NCBI RefSeq assembly: GCF_001719125.1
Contig: NZ_CP017006.1
Coordinates: 1,674,001-1,738,000 of the forward strand
Direction: 5' to 3'
DNA from: Sulfolobus sp. A20
GTDB lineage: Archaea > Thermoproteota > Thermoprotei_A > Sulfolobales > Sulfolobaceae
Length of the DNA stretch: 64,000 nucleotides
Shown here: positions 40,341 to 51,543 of the stretch, piece after piece
Numbering within the stretch: the first letter of the stretch is position 1
How the letters are laid out: each line of letters starts with the position of its first letter
The notes under the pieces: generated by a model
Told to the model about the DNA's origin: nothing
Seen by the model: the letters and a program-made list of their open reading frames with translations, nothing else
Database searches by the model: none
Made by a program: the position numbers and the translations under genes

Positions 40341-40525
40341 ATAGTTTGGAACAAGGCTGAGCAGAGGGGAGGTGAGGGAAATCTTCATCGAAATTGTGCC
40401 TCTGATTTTGACCCCACCCTTGTCTCTGACCCCTTTGCTCATAGATTATGGATATGGAGGAAAGAGTTTTGTATACTTTTCACAACCCCGCCTTGAAGGG
40501 AAAGGTTTTCCTCACTTTGCAATAT
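40341..40525 (-). repeat. Long hairpin/IS-end element, copy h
   Basis: On the minus strand this 185-bp block parallels the element at 10629-10790. Shared landmarks in order are caaagtgaggaaa, ggcggg, tgaaaagtat, aaatcagag, gaagatttccc and acctcccctct. It lies in the 620-bp divergent gap 39947-40566. The rest of that gap (39950-40340) contains only short unsupported frames. Confidence 0.6.
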
Positions 40526-40566
40526 GAAGAATATTTTTATGTATAACAAAGACTTGAATATTACTA

Positions 40567-40959
40567 ATGAATGTAAGCCAGCTATATGAGAGGGCATATA
40601 ATTTTTTGAAGGCAGCTAAATTTAATTACGATAATGGCTATTATGATATTTCAATTTATGCTACCGAAGAAGCTCTATATCTATTTCTTAATGCATGCAT
40701 AATAGAGAGGTGGAACGAACTACCGTGGTATTTCGACTTTGATGCATTGCTAAGAGCTACGAGCAGATTACTAAGCATTGATGAGTTAGATAGGATAAGA
40801 GTAACTGAAAAGAACCTTATAAAAACTTTAAATGAAATTAGAATTAGGTTAGGCTATTCTATCCCCTTAGAGAGTAATAAAAAAGAGGCAGAAGAGTTGA
40901 TGCTATTCGCAGAAAGGATATTTGAAATTATTAATAAGGTGAAAAAAGGAATAACTTAG
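40567..40959 (+). CDS. HEPN-domain protein
   Basis: The 130-residue helical protein shows the HEPN pattern: LYERAYNFLKAAKFNYDNGYYDISIYATEEALYLFLNA, and near the end EIRIRLGYSIPL. The RNase motif R-x4-6-H is replaced: the equivalent region reads RIRLGY without His, so RNase activity is doubtful. HEPN proteins often pair with MNT nucleotidyltransferases, but none is adjacent. It converges on the kinase gene with a 6-nt gap. Confidence 0.75.
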   Translation: MNVSQLYERAYNFLKAAKFNYDNGYYDISIYATEEALYLFLNACIIERWNELPWYFDFDALLRATSRLLSIDELDRIRVTEKNLIKTLNEIRIRLGYSIPLESNKKEAEELMLFAERIFEIINKVKKGIT

Positions 40960-40965
40960 TAAAAA

Positions 40966-42687
40966 TTATCTTAGATTATTATTAATTACCTCGTATATTT
41001 GCCTTGCTGTTATATTTTGATTTAATGTTCTATAAAGTAAATTAGAAAACCATATTGGAACATTTACTATTTTTGGTAATACTATATAGTTTTTAGCTTG
41101 GCTTAAGTAGATAATGTAATTCCTTCCTCCTCTTGTATAGTCATCTATCGCTTTTTCAATTAAACTGTAATAATTGTCGGGGAAAACATAAGATCCAGTT
41201 AGTAACTTATACATGGAGGAACCTAGTGCAAAAATATCCATTGAGGGTTTTGCACCATCAGTCTTTAGGATAGCGCTAACTATTTGTTCATATGGACAAT
41301 AAAATTCTGTGAATTGATCAAATTTCTCTCCTATTCTTCTAGCTGACCCTAGATCGCCAAGTTTCACAGCTACCCTTCCCGTGTATAGATTGTGAAAAAT
41401 TTCCCTCTCATCCCTACCAACTGGCTTATCGAAATATATGTTCTGAGGTTTAACGTCTAAGTGAACATACCCCGCTGAATGAATTATATCTAAAGCCATA
41501 GCTACTTCTCTCATAATTACCGCAACTACCTTATACCATTCACTAGAGCGATAAGTTACACTACTCATAAGCTCATAAGAGCTTCCTCCTTCCATTAGTT
41601 CCATTACTATAAAGGGAGGTTTAGTCAAATATAGATAAGAATCTCCTTTTTCAATCCTCATTATATTATCTATACTAATCTCACTAATCCCATAAAGCTG
41701 AACTATATTATTGCTCTTTAATGAAATCTCTTGAAGACTGATGAATTCCTTTCCTAATTCTAAAACTATATTACCAGCGTTAATCCTAGTCTGCCCACTT
41801 TTACTCCCTTCTATCTTAGGTATTTTCATGGCTAGGAATTTGTCACCCTTTCTAACCTTTAGTACGTAAGAGCTTCCTCCTATCCCAATTATTTCCTCTA
41901 CCTTATACTCCCCTATGTTTCTGCCTATCCAAATTTTTGGGTCCCAGTTGCTAACAGATGGTAAATGAGTAAGCTTTGTGAAGTATATATCAATTACTGG
42001 TTCACGTATTATACCATCACTGGGATTAGGTATGTATTTATCATTACCTATTTGCAAAGTGTCTACTCGAAACGTGTTAAAACTACTACTCCTTTTATCT
42101 AAATTAACCTTCAATATTTGGGAATCGGTATAGTACTTGTTAACGTTATTAATTGTAACAACCCATCTAACACCTCTGGGTAAGCCGTAAGCTCTAAAAA
42201 TTACACTTCTGTTATTGAATTTGTTATCCCTTCTCCTCGGCTGGTTATAATTAGAAACGTTTACTCTAACCCCCTGCCATGCCAAAAGCTGTAAGGCATT
42301 GCTTATTTCATAAGACAAGATTATGAGTGACACTAATATTTCATTGCTTATTACTTCTGGCTTTACAATAAACTCATTATATATATAAAGAATTAATAGT
42401 ACAAGAGACAGTGAAAAGGGGATTATTGAATATTTTTTCCTACTATCCCTATAAGCCTTATAAAGAAAGACGGAACCAAGAAGAAGGGAAATAATTGAGA
42501 ATAAATACGCAAATATCGAGTTAAAGAAAAGAGGAGAATAAAGTGCAAAAGAGAAGAAAAGTCCAGCCAAGAAAGAATAAGCTATTGATATAAGACTTCC
42601 AAGTGCTATGCCGTAAATTAAGTAACCTACCAAGGGAATTACAATTGATATAATTATTCCTATTTTTGCTATCGTCTTGTTAGCCAT
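40966..42687 (-). CDS. Membrane-anchored Ser/Thr protein kinase (Hanks-type)
   Basis: The 573-residue protein has four or five TM helices in the first 130 residues, a beta-rich middle domain, and a C-terminal kinase domain from about residue 255. GIGGSSYVLKV is the Gly loop and LAMKIPK the ATP Lys. HLDVKPQN replaces HRD-type HRDxKxxN, KLGDLGSA replaces DFG, and PSMDIFALGSSMYKLLTG is the subdomain IX block. Such kinases act in archaeal phospho-signalling. Its target is unknown. Confidence 0.88.
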   Translation of the reverse strand: MANKTIAKIGIIISIVIPLVGYLIYGIALGSLISIAYSFLAGLFFSFALYSPLFFNSIFAYLFSIISLLLGSVFLYKAYRDSRKKYSIIPFSLSLVLLILYIYNEFIVKPEVISNEILVSLIILSYEISNALQLLAWQGVRVNVSNYNQPRRRDNKFNNRSVIFRAYGLPRGVRWVVTINNVNKYYTDSQILKVNLDKRSSSFNTFRVDTLQIGNDKYIPNPSDGIIREPVIDIYFTKLTHLPSVSNWDPKIWIGRNIGEYKVEEIIGIGGSSYVLKVRKGDKFLAMKIPKIEGSKSGQTRINAGNIVLELGKEFISLQEISLKSNNIVQLYGISEISIDNIMRIEKGDSYLYLTKPPFIVMELMEGGSSYELMSSVTYRSSEWYKVVAVIMREVAMALDIIHSAGYVHLDVKPQNIYFDKPVGRDEREIFHNLYTGRVAVKLGDLGSARRIGEKFDQFTEFYCPYEQIVSAILKTDGAKPSMDIFALGSSMYKLLTGSYVFPDNYYSLIEKAIDDYTRGGRNYIIYLSQAKNYIVLPKIVNVPIWFSNLLYRTLNQNITARQIYEVINNNLR

Positions 42688-43074
42688 CCTATTTGATTTT
42701 ATCGTTTAATCACTTTTATATTTCTCCAACATGAGACCTTTAAATTAGACCAATAGAAAACTGGCCTATTTTGAGTATCACCGTTACTACGTCATAAATT
42801 ATAATTTCGTATTAATAGAATGCCTAATGAAAATAATTTAAGTTTAACAACTCTGAATTTAAAGCTGGCTTAAGAATTCTATCCTTAACCTATCTAATAT
42901 CGGAAAAAGCTCTACAAATAGACTTAACTATTTTTTAAAATTGAAAACATATGGATGGATACCATCGAATTTAAGCACATTGCTAAAACTTAATTTGAAC
43001 GTTAAGATTTTTAATACTGTAGATTAAATTAATAATATAATCAATCTTATAGGCTGATTAATTAACCATGTGTA
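42688..43074. other. Gene-free 387-bp gap
   Basis: AT-rich sequence separating the kinase gene start from the 3' end of the chaperone gene. I see no open frame, strong hairpin or RNA motif. The promoter of the kinase gene must lie at its left end. Confidence 0.4.
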
Positions 43075-43731
43075 CTATATCCTTGGAATATTCCTTGATA
43101 TCTCCCTATAGTCATATTCTATCCAATTATTTAGATTTTTACAAACTACCTTAAATATATCAGCTCTATTATCATTTATTACGTCATTAGCCCAGTCCGG
43201 TATCCAGCTGATTATATGGGTTGTCATGAAATTATACTCATCGCTTAGTATTTTGAATAAGTCTCTATTTTCTTTTCTGATCTCATATTCCTCCTTAACT
43301 AAGTACGACATAAATGCTAAAATTGTTGATATATGGTCTGGTTCATGAACGAAGTTATCTCCAAATTTTATTAATAATCTCCTAGAACCATAAAATCTAG
43401 TTATATCTTGATACTTAAATAGAGCTATCTTTTCACCGCTAATTACGAAAAATCTTTTACTTTCTACCGGAGTCAATGGTTTATAACCCAAACCAGTTAA
43501 GAAAAGTGTTGAGTACTCTACTAAGTAGTCACTCTTCTTCTTTTCGAAAAACTTTTGTCTGATTTCTGATAAATCGACCTTTGCAATTTCCTTTACTAAA
43601 TCTCCTAACTTTTCCTCTGCCTTATTGATCTTATCAATCATTTGCTGATATTGTCTATCATCAATCTTGTACAAAAAAATTTCAGAAAATAAATCGTAAA
43701 TATGGAACCTTAAAATGGTCTGTTCAAACAT
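43075..43731 (-). CDS. TorD/DmsD-like redox-enzyme chaperone (SreE-type)
   Basis: The 218-residue all-helical protein has the TorD-family pattern YSTLFLTGLGYKPLTPVESKRFF and HEPDHISTILAFMSYLVKEE (E-x-P-D-H). These cytosolic chaperones bind the Tat leader of molybdo-enzymes until cofactor insertion. It is the last gene of the minus-strand unit, 17 nt after the FeS subunit. In Acidianus a chaperone gene, sreE, belongs to the sulfur-reductase cluster. Confidence 0.8.
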   Translation of the reverse strand: MFEQTILRFHIYDLFSEIFLYKIDDRQYQQMIDKINKAEEKLGDLVKEIAKVDLSEIRQKFFEKKKSDYLVEYSTLFLTGLGYKPLTPVESKRFFVISGEKIALFKYQDITRFYGSRRLLIKFGDNFVHEPDHISTILAFMSYLVKEEYEIRKENRDLFKILSDEYNFMTTHIISWIPDWANDVINDNRADIFKVVCKNLNNWIEYDYREISRNIPRI

Positions 43732-43748
43732 AAAAAATAACCTACCTT

Positions 43749-44594
43749 TTATTCTTGACTAGAGTTAGTTCCTTGACCATTCCCTTCAGTATACGTCGAA
43801 TTATCTCCTTGAGCTCCTAACTGAACTACACCATTACCAGTCCAAACATTATAATATTCAGCCTGAGATAACAATTCGACATCCTCGTCAGCTGCATACT
43901 CACTTCTCCAAGGTAAATATCCGCTAGCTGGATTAGCACCCGTTTCTGGACCCAATACGAAACCACCTTTATCAACAAACAATATTGTTCCTGGATCTGT
44001 AGGATCTAATATATTAGCCCAAATTCTAGCTTGAACCATACATCCATGGATACATGCGGGTATTCTTTCTTCTGGAGGCAAATTAGGATCGTAAATCCTA
44101 TCAAAACAGTGAGTACACTTCTTTACTACACCTTCTATAGGATCGAACAGCCTATTTCCGTAAGGACAACCATATATACAGTACTTGCATCCTATACACT
44201 TAGTATAATCTACTAGAACTATTCCATCTTCAATCCTCTTAAATGTGGCTCCTACTGGGCAAACTGGTACACATGGGGCATTTAAGCAGTGGAAGCAATT
44301 TATCGGAATATTATAAACCTTAGTCTGAGGCCAGTTTCCTACCTCTATATATAATACTCTAAGCCAGAACATTACGTCTAGATCTCCATAGGGATTTATA
44401 TCGGGCAATGGACCGAACATACCAGAAGTATTCCATTCCTTGCACGACATCTGACAACCTCCGCATCCAAAACATTTATTCAAATCAGTAATGATAGCGT
44501 AATTAGTGTTTGGCTTAAAGGGTAATTGATACTCTACTCCATTTTGATATATATTTAAGGTTATTTGATTGGAGGAGGACATAACTATTATCAC
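43749..44594 (-). CDS. Molybdo-enzyme [4Fe-4S] electron-transfer subunit (SreB/DmsB-like)
   Basis: The 281-residue protein carries four ferredoxin-type clusters. Motifs in order are [47 protein letters not shown], and CTHC with a later CIHGC. This layout is shared by DmsB, PsrB and SreB subunits, which pass electrons between a membrane quinone-linked anchor and the Mo centre. The C-terminus is Asn/Gly/Ser-rich. It overlaps the catalytic gene by 4 nt. Confidence 0.9.
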   Translation of the reverse strand: MIIVMSSSNQITLNIYQNGVEYQLPFKPNTNYAIITDLNKCFGCGGCQMSCKEWNTSGMFGPLPDINPYGDLDVMFWLRVLYIEVGNWPQTKVYNIPINCFHCLNAPCVPVCPVGATFKRIEDGIVLVDYTKCIGCKYCIYGCPYGNRLFDPIEGVVKKCTHCFDRIYDPNLPPEERIPACIHGCMVQARIWANILDPTDPGTILFVDKGGFVLGPETGANPASGYLPWRSEYAADEDVELLSQAEYYNVWTGNGVVQLGAQGDNSTYTEGNGQGTNSSQE

Positions 44595-47500
44595 CCCGCT
44601 GACGAAGTAGACTCAGATGCAAAACCATATCTTACCTTATAATTACCGATTACATAACCGTTCTGAGCTAATGAGCTAGGAGCTACAAAGCTCCATATTG
44701 AAGTGTTTTGAATCGTATTAGCGTTAAATCTTAAGTGTGGAACATTTACGGGTTGTGCAAATGCTGGTATAGCAGGAGCATTACTCACACTTATCTGCCC
44801 TCCGCTTAACTGAGACGAAATTACACTAAGAATGTCTTGACTACTGAAATTCTGCCCCATGTAAATGAATCTATTAGCTGTTACAGATACCTTATTTACC
44901 GTGGCTTTTCCAACAATTTTAATTCTAGAATCATGCCATGCAGTCTGCCCAGTTATGGGATCTAAATTCATTATAGGAAATGCATTATCTGTCTCTGGGC
45001 TTAATTGCCCACCTCTAGATGGAGGCATGTATGATATATTAGCCCAGTTATTAAGGATACTGTATTTTACTTGCGGTGAATCAGGAGTCTGACTTCTAAA
45101 CCCTGGTAGAGCTTGAGCGGATACTACAACCCATGCTGATCCAGGTCTAGTAGCCTCGTCTAGAAATGCTATTCCCGTTAATTGAGTTCTTAATCCTCCA
45201 CTCCAAGGTTCATTTACTGCCTCAAATATGACGAAATCCCCATTATTAATCCCCATTGACTTGACGTAAGGATCAGCCTTACTTAACATCACTGGCGTAT
45301 AAGGCATTATTGCGGTAAGCCAAGGTACGTTAAAGGACCAGCTGTGATAAGTTCTATCATGTCTCCTAACGAAGAAGGTTAATGGATATTCTGATAAGTT
45401 TATTCCATCTTGTGTTATATCAGATTGCCACGTGGGTGGTGGGTAGAAACCACCAAATGGTCTGTGATAGTCTAAAAGATTTTTCTGCAGTGCTTTTCCA
45501 TAACTATCGTTCGGAAGGACTGACGGTATCAAGAACTTAGAGTTTCCAGTGAGCTTGTAGTAGTAATAATATGCTGCATTATATCCCTTCCATTTTCCAG
45601 CTGCAGCTAACCTAAACTTTTGCAAATACTCTAAATAAATTCTGTGGACATAAGGCAAGCCAATAGGGCCGTAACCACCAGGCATATACGCTCCCCAGCC
45701 TCTGAAATAGAACATATTAACATTTCTCATGTATCTTATTGATGGAGGCAATACATATACTGCCCCTCCTTTACCTACTTTCACCATGCCAGGATTAATA
45801 TCGTTTAACGTCATTTGTCCGCTTGCATAATTTTCAATAATCGTTTGAAACATTGCTTGTAATAGGGGTTGGAACTTAACTGGTATCCTAAAGTAGTGTT
45901 CAATTCCACTGCTCCTATTACCTGCGGAAATCTTATAAGTTGTCGCGGTAGAGAATTGCATACCAGATGGTACTTGGGATAGAATTTGGTTTATCACAGT
46001 AGTTTGGTCAGCACCATTCGGTACAAAAGATGCATACAGTTTTAATTGTTGAGGATTGGGTGATTGTGCCCCTTCTTCATTCGTTAGTATGTACTCAAAG
46101 TTACTACCATATCCTGCTAAAAGCGTTCCACTTTTCAGTATATACATTCCGGATGATATCAGTCCGGGTTGCCCTTGAGCTAAGATTTGTTGACCAGTTA
46201 CTGGATCGTGAATCGTAATAGGGCTTACTAGAGGGAGACCTGTCACTGGATCTTGTGTAGTGTAATGAGGATTATTAGAAGGAGATATAGATAGATTTGG
46301 ATTTGCTTTTTGATTTGGATAAGCTCTTAATAGCCACGCTAAAGTAAGGAGAAAATCGCCTGCAGCTAGCACGGGATACAAAGAAGGCAATGAAGGCCAA
46401 TTTAGTGAGTCAGAAGGACCTTGTGGAAGACTAGTGGGCCTATCGAAAGTGGAATGGAATCCGTAAATCTCAAGGAACGATAAGTCTGGGATTATCAGGT
46501 CAACAACGTTATTAGTCTCTTGCATGAATAAGTCTATACTTATTGTGAAAGGAATGTAATAGTTTCCATTAGAATCGGTATCTGTGACTTTTTGTAGTAA
46601 ATCAGTTAAAGTATATGCATTATTCCAGTAGGGTGCTGTGATATACCACATCATTGCTTGTATCTGATATGGGAATATTCCAGCACTAGCATATTTATTA
46701 ATATAATGAGTCGTATAAGCAACAGCTGAAATTGACCTTTGAGTAGTTAATGGTATTTCCCAACTATATGCTCTATCTACTAATAATGGCCTTCCAGTCT
46801 TATAGATAACTAGGTCATCTGGACCATCTGGAAAGCCATACGGTCCTGCAGGCACTACACTTACACTAGCTATATCCACAGTTCCATCATTGTAAATTAA
46901 CTCATTTTTCAAGAACCCTGCTCTTCCTCCGGCTTGAGGCTTAACACCTAATGAAGCTAGATCTGGGTCTATTGATGGAGTATTAGCTAATGGATGAGGA
47001 GGTACTGCATGCCCTGGGAAGTAGTGAGGATATGGATATTTATACAAATCAGCCCCTGGGTTATCCCAAGCACCTACAACTAATACTAAATAGTAGAGCG
47101 AAGCAGCAGACATGAAACCGTTTGCATGGGCAGCTAGACCTCTCATAAAGTATATTGAAACTGGTCTACCAATCACGTAATCGTGATATCTCCCTAAATA
47201 ATCTACCCATTTAGCTGGCTGTTGTATAGCTTTCTGGAAGGCAACTGTAGCTATTTCATTAGCTATTCTGACCACTGTATTATGAGGTATGCCCGTTACA
47301 TTTGCTACATTAAGTGCACCATATTGCGCAGGTTGATCATATGGCGTATAAGGATCATAATTCATTAATTCTGCCCTCAGTAGTTCAAAGGCTGTAGTAA
47401 CTGTTAACGTGATGGTATTATTGCTGTTAGGTGATACAGGGACAGTGATCTGTATTGCGGGAACTTTGACAGTCTGTCCATTCTTCAGTTTGTATGGAAC

Positions 47501-48961
47501 TTGAACTATTTGAGACAACATATTGGATGGTAACTCGTCTAGCGTCAGTATCGGAAACACGCCCTTCTGCCAAGGAGTGTCTACAAAAGCATAAACATTA
47601 CCATCATTACCCATAACAGCTTCGAGCCAAGGATGAGCAGGGAAAGATATCGAAACAGTCTTACCGCTTGAGGTAGTCGCAGTTATCTTCTGAGGTTTTG
47701 CGTATAACGGGTTATTCACTGGCATTCTAACGTGTAAGCCCACATTGCTTCCTGCTGTAGGATCAGTAGGATCTAGTGCATCTCCGTTTTGAGGATTTGG
47801 ATTTACTATGACGAGCCAAGATAAATTAGTATAATACCTTAGAAACTCCTCATCTATATGCGGAAATACGGCGGTCTCTGGTATATCTCCAAACTGAGGT
47901 AATTGCACTACTTGACCACTTGGAGAGATAGTTTGCATAATTAACTGTCCAGTACTTGGATCATATACAGGTGAAACTGGTTGTAGCGTTATTGGATTTA
48001 AGACAGTTTGCCCTTTAGATACTTTATAAACGTAATAATGAAAGTCAACTAATACCCTTATCCATCCCATTGCTAGTGCTCCATCCGTAGCGGGGTTAAC
48101 ATACAGATGTTCGTCAGATACACTATAGAATCCAAACCTTTCTGGGGCTATTGTAACTACTTTTCCTCCATTCTCCCTAATTCTTGCTATTATTCTTCTC
48201 ATCCAGTTAGGGAAGTGGTCTCCAGCTAGTCCAGCTAGTATAAAGTATTGTGATCTTTCCTCATCTGGTCCAGCATATTCCCATACTGGAGCTCCAGTTA
48301 CGTAAACTCCAGCAGAATAGACGTTCATTGAGCAAAATCCGCCGTGAGCTCCAGCATTAGCTGTACCGAAATTACCCGCAAAGAAACCTGCAGTTATACC
48401 CGGTATTAATTGGTCTCTACCTTGGAAGAATGCTAATCCATGGGGATTCGTTTCCCTTATCTTAAGTAGTCCCGGGAAGTTACCTATTCCTAGTTCAGAA
48501 GGATTTAATCCAAGTTTAGACCAAGAACTAGCATTTGCCCCATTAACTATTATATCATAAGCAGTATCATAATCTATAGCTACCCATTTACCCGAGCCTC
48601 TTGGACCAGCTCTTAGTAATGGATATCTTAATCTTGCTGGTGTGAAGTAATAGAAAACGTCTGATGCTCCTCTTGGGCAAACACCACCATCATTTATGTG
48701 CCAGCCAATTGTTCCAGTAACAAATCTGGGATAACCCTCTGGTGTTCTAGTAACTTGAATAGCACACCTACCTAGACACTGAAAGCAATTCGTATAAACT
48801 ATTTCATCTGAGGGATAATTTAGTGTATATTGAACGTCATTAGTAGCTGATGAGAAAATTTTATCTATTACTGGTGGAGCCTCGAAAAGTAAAGCAGTAC
48901 CTACAGCAACAGCTCCGCTAATCTTCAGAAAATCACGTCTAGTCAGCTTTAATTGGCTCAT
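44591..48961 (-). CDS. Molybdopterin oxidoreductase catalytic subunit (SreA-like, Tat-exported)
   Basis: The 1456-residue protein of the DMSO reductase family begins with a Tat leader ([20 protein letters not shown]). The [4Fe-4S] site is Cys59-x2-Cys62-x3-Cys66-x28-Cys95. Cys210 in AHGGFCSMN is the likely Mo ligand, as in PsrA/PhsA enzymes. It is much longer than usual for the family, with extra segments in the middle. Candidate reactions are reduction of sulfur, polysulfide or tetrathionate. It heads the minus-strand unit, facing its regulator. Confidence 0.82.
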   Translation of the reverse strand: MSQLKLTRRDFLKISGAVAVGTALLFEAPPVIDKIFSSATNDVQYTLNYPSDEIVYTNCFQCLGRCAIQVTRTPEGYPRFVTGTIGWHINDGGVCPRGASDVFYYFTPARLRYPLLRAGPRGSGKWVAIDYDTAYDIIVNGANASSWSKLGLNPSELGIGNFPGLLKIRETNPHGLAFFQGRDQLIPGITAGFFAGNFGTANAGAHGGFCSMNVYSAGVYVTGAPVWEYAGPDEERSQYFILAGLAGDHFPNWMRRIIARIRENGGKVVTIAPERFGFYSVSDEHLYVNPATDGALAMGWIRVLVDFHYYVYKVSKGQTVLNPITLQPVSPVYDPSTGQLIMQTISPSGQVVQLPQFGDIPETAVFPHIDEEFLRYYTNLSWLVIVNPNPQNGDALDPTDPTAGSNVGLHVRMPVNNPLYAKPQKITATTSSGKTVSISFPAHPWLEAVMGNDGNVYAFVDTPWQKGVFPILTLDELPSNMLSQIVQVPYKLKNGQTVKVPAIQITVPVSPNSNNTITLTVTTAFELLRAELMNYDPYTPYDQPAQYGALNVANVTGIPHNTVVRIANEIATVAFQKAIQQPAKWVDYLGRYHDYVIGRPVSIYFMRGLAAHANGFMSAASLYYLVLVVGAWDNPGADLYKYPYPHYFPGHAVPPHPLANTPSIDPDLASLGVKPQAGGRAGFLKNELIYNDGTVDIASVSVVPAGPYGFPDGPDDLVIYKTGRPLLVDRAYSWEIPLTTQRSISAVAYTTHYINKYASAGIFPYQIQAMMWYITAPYWNNAYTLTDLLQKVTDTDSNGNYYIPFTISIDLFMQETNNVVDLIIPDLSFLEIYGFHSTFDRPTSLPQGPSDSLNWPSLPSLYPVLAAGDFLLTLAWLLRAYPNQKANPNLSISPSNNPHYTTQDPVTGLPLVSPITIHDPVTGQQILAQGQPGLISSGMYILKSGTLLAGYGSNFEYILTNEEGAQSPNPQQLKLYASFVPNGADQTTVINQILSQVPSGMQFSTATTYKISAGNRSSGIEHYFRIPVKFQPLLQAMFQTIIENYASGQMTLNDINPGMVKVGKGGAVYVLPPSIRYMRNVNMFYFRGWGAYMPGGYGPIGLPYVHRIYLEYLQKFRLAAAGKWKGYNAAYYYYYKLTGNSKFLIPSVLPNDSYGKALQKNLLDYHRPFGGFYPPPTWQSDITQDGINLSEYPLTFFVRRHDRTYHSWSFNVPWLTAIMPYTPVMLSKADPYVKSMGINNGDFVIFEAVNEPWSGGLRTQLTGIAFLDEATRPGSAWVVVSAQALPGFRSQTPDSPQVKYSILNNWANISYMPPSRGGQLSPETDNAFPIMNLDPITGQTAWHDSRIKIVGKATVNKVSVTANRFIYMGQNFSSQDILSVISSQLSGGQISVSNAPAIPAFAQPVNVPHLRFNANTIQNTSIWSFVAPSSLAQNGYVIGNYKVRYGFASESTSSAG

Positions 48962-49187
48962 TCCTAATCTAAAAAACTAATTTTACTTAAGTTTTTTAAA
49001 GATTCACTTCAAAATGTAGATATTACCAGTTGTTCATATTTTTAATAACGGTAAAGTTAGGTTTTTTTAAGCTCTACTCATTTAAACTAATATATTAAAA
49101 TCTCTTTCTTTTGAAATAAGTTAAAATAAGGGTTTATTAGACTATATAAATTAAGTTTTTAAGATTGGACGAGAATAATAGAATGTA
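48962..49187. promoter_or_regulatory. Divergent promoter region of the molybdo-enzyme cluster
   Basis: The 226-bp AT-rich gap holds outward promoters. On the minus strand tttaaaaaac lies about 35 nt before the ATG at 48961; on the plus strand actatataaatt (about 49141-49152) lies 36-47 nt before the ATG at 49188. The region is the natural binding site for the regulator encoded next door, but no palindrome stands out. Confidence 0.45.
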
Positions 49188-49823
49188 ATGATTAAATTAG
49201 ACGATATAGATATTATGGTGCTTGAAGAGTTTATAATATATTTAAATTTGACCTCTTACAAATTCTCTAAGATAACTGGTGTTCCTAACGCTACATCATG
49301 GAGAGTTTTCAACAGACTAGCTGAATTAGGTTTAATAAGGAAGAACGATAAGGGATTTGCAATAACTCCAAGAGGTGTGGTAATCACATATCTTCATACG
49401 AACAAGGAAAATATTAAGAAGAGTTGTCTGTCGTTGCTTAAAAAGTTCTGGAATTATAACGGTAATGAAGAGGATCTCAAAAGTTTCTTAGAAGATATTT
49501 GTAAAGTGCTTAAGTCACTTAAGCTGTCCCCCTTTACAATATGTTTTAATCAACCAGTAACTGTGGCTACAATGTTATATAATAGAATAGAGAGTCTTCG
49601 AGAAGAGAGTAAAAGGGTAATTGCGGATATCTTCTTGAATTTCTTTCCATCAGTTGATTTAAGTAACGGCTGTAAAGCAATAATATCGTACGATAATGAA
49701 GGAAAACCCTACGCATTAGTTGCTAGATGTAGAAAGGAAGGTGTAAAATTAAATTATTATTGCCCAGAAATATCAAAATACTTAGGTAAGATGAATAATG
49801 AATTACTACAAAAACTACATTGA
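49188..49823 (+). CDS. Winged-helix transcriptional regulator
   Basis: The 211-residue protein has an N-terminal winged helix (ILE-type: LTSYKFSKITGVPNATSWRV, then LAELGLIRKNDKGFAITPRG). The C-terminal helical domain contains three scattered Cys (CLSLLKK, DICKVLK, FTICFNQ) and more near the end (GCKAII, ARCRKE and YYCPE). Several Cys could allow sensing of redox state or reduced sulfur. It lies divergently from the molybdo-enzyme and overlaps the next gene by 26 nt. Confidence 0.65.
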   Translation: MIKLDDIDIMVLEEFIIYLNLTSYKFSKITGVPNATSWRVFNRLAELGLIRKNDKGFAITPRGVVITYLHTNKENIKKSCLSLLKKFWNYNGNEEDLKSFLEDICKVLKSLKLSPFTICFNQPVTVATMLYNRIESLREESKRVIADIFLNFFPSVDLSNGCKAIISYDNEGKPYALVARCRKEGVKLNYYCPEISKYLGKMNNELLQKLH

Positions 49824-50682
49824 ATTAGGGTTTAATCCTTCAACTCTCCTTGTCACTTGTGACTTAGGCAAGCAATCAGATATATACCATGGCAATAAAG
49901 GTGAGAGAGTAAAAATAACATTAATAAAATCTCCCGTTAAAATGGAAAAGTTTGATAAAAATTCACAAATTCTAATTTATTACTTCTCGCCTAAACATAG
50001 TTTAGCCATAGAAAGGGAAATCTCATTACAAAAAGATTCACTAGTTTCAGCATCTACGCTAAGATTTGTTGATTTAAGCCTAGATCCTTTGTCAGAAGTT
50101 TATGAGGATATACTTAAAGGATTAGTGTTGAATCCAATAATAATTAAAGGAGCAGTTGATAATATATACTTTAAGAGAGAAGACGTTGTATTTGGCTGGG
50201 GTATAGGTGAGGGAAGGGCAAAATTTGGTAATTTTGAACCTACGGATTGTTGCATAATAGGTACGTTAGGAGAATTGGCGTTTATATCATTATATAATAG
50301 ATATTTACTAGGATATATTAATAATGTTGATATAAACTACATAAGGGAAGAGAAAGATAAGATAATACGAAAATCGTCAAAAGTTTACAAGGAATTGGGA
50401 GAAGCGATAAAGGAAAATGAGGATCACGTAGTTTTTGCTGATGATATAGGATTTAATTCAGATATGAAGAAAAAACTGGTTGGAATAAATAAGTTACCTA
50501 TACGTGATAGGAAAATTTTATTAATCGCTAGTAACATAATGAAAAACCCTTTAGCTAGTCCTTTTCTAGGTCTAGTTTTAGGGGATAAAGTAGGTATAGA
50601 GAGAATTTGTGATAAGGCAACAAGCTTGGGTTTAAACATATATAAGGTAAAGGTTTCTACTCCCCCAAAATATACTTTTTAA
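49798..50682 (+). CDS. Hypothetical protein of sulfur-reductase cluster (294 aa)
   Basis: No family is recognised. The protein is soluble and mixed alpha/beta, with LLVTCDLGKQSDIYHGNKGE near the start, DVVFGWGIGEGRAKFGNF in the middle and DHVVFADDIGFNSDMKKK later. Two cysteines in TDCCIIGT may matter. It starts inside the regulator gene, so it belongs to the same transcript. Its place between regulator and TPR genes suggests a role in maturation or control of the enzyme. Confidence 0.55.
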   Translation: MNYYKNYIELGFNPSTLLVTCDLGKQSDIYHGNKGERVKITLIKSPVKMEKFDKNSQILIYYFSPKHSLAIEREISLQKDSLVSASTLRFVDLSLDPLSEVYEDILKGLVLNPIIIKGAVDNIYFKREDVVFGWGIGEGRAKFGNFEPTDCCIIGTLGELAFISLYNRYLLGYINNVDINYIREEKDKIIRKSSKVYKELGEAIKENEDHVVFADDIGFNSDMKKKLVGINKLPIRDRKILLIASNIMKNPLASPFLGLVLGDKVGIERICDKATSLGLNIYKVKVSTPPKYTF

Positions 50683-50762
50683 ATTTTCCCTTCATCTTTT
50701 CGATATGAATAGTTATCCATATTTACTAATCATTTTAAACTCTACACACAAAGGTTGTTTAG

Positions 50763-51509
50763 ATGGAAGAAGATATAATTGAGGAAGCTGAAAAATTGCT
50801 TGAGAAAAGAGAGAATTTAGAAGTGATTAAAACGCTCAAAGAGATTCAAGTGCCAGATGCATATGTCCTGAGAAGCAAAGCTTATTATAACTTAGGAGAT
50901 AAAGAAAATGCTATAAAAGAATTAGAGGAGGGTATAAAGAAATTTCCATATTCGCACTATTTATATTATGAATTAGCTCTGATATTTTTTATGGAAAATG
51001 AGTTGAATAGAGCTCTAGATGAAATTGAAAAGGCGTTATCAATTATACCGTATTCATATGATTATAACAAACTTAAGGCAAAAATTTTATTCAAGATGGA
51101 AGAATACGAGAAGGCTTATGAAGTATTAGTTTTCGTAAATAAACTAAAGCCAGATGATGTTGAGAGTAGAATGATGAGGGCTGAATGTTTCTATAGGACT
51201 GGCAAATACTTAGATGCATTATATGAGATAAATAGGGCATTAGAGTATAATAATAGAGATCATTTATTACATTATTTGAAGGGTAAGATATATTTGGAAA
51301 CTGGCTATTTCAGGTTAGCTGTAAGTGAGTTTAAAATAGCAATTAGCATTTCTCCCTCAGCAGAGTATTACTATTATTTAGCACTGGCTGAGTATATGAA
51401 CAAGGAATATGATAAAGCAATGAATGATATTAGTAAGGCGATAAGTATAGATCCTAATAACCATAAGATTAAAGAATTTTATGAATCGTTGAAAAATATG
51501 AATAAATAG
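50763..51509 (+). CDS. TPR-repeat protein
   Basis: The 248-residue protein consists of about six tetratricopeptide repeats in series; typical helices are AYYNLGDKENAIKELEEGIK, LYYELALIFFMENELNRALD and LAEYMNKEYDKAMNDISKAI. TPR arrays hold protein partners together. Acidic overall, cytosolic, no signal. Placed in the plus-strand unit of the molybdo-enzyme cluster, it may act in assembly. It sits 80 bp after the preceding gene. Confidence 0.82.
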   Translation: MEEDIIEEAEKLLEKRENLEVIKTLKEIQVPDAYVLRSKAYYNLGDKENAIKELEEGIKKFPYSHYLYYELALIFFMENELNRALDEIEKALSIIPYSYDYNKLKAKILFKMEEYEKAYEVLVFVNKLKPDDVESRMMRAECFYRTGKYLDALYEINRALEYNNRDHLLHYLKGKIYLETGYFRLAVSEFKIAISISPSAEYYYYLALAEYMNKEYDKAMNDISKAISIDPNNHKIKEFYESLKNMNK

Positions 51510-51543
51510 TAATATCAGTTTTCTGAAAATAGATGTTTATTAC

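Noticed and set aside
40293-40496. 67-residue plus-strand frame in the 620-bp gap
   Set aside because: It lies over the copy h repeat in the wrong orientation, has no promoter-like box at the right distance and no family.
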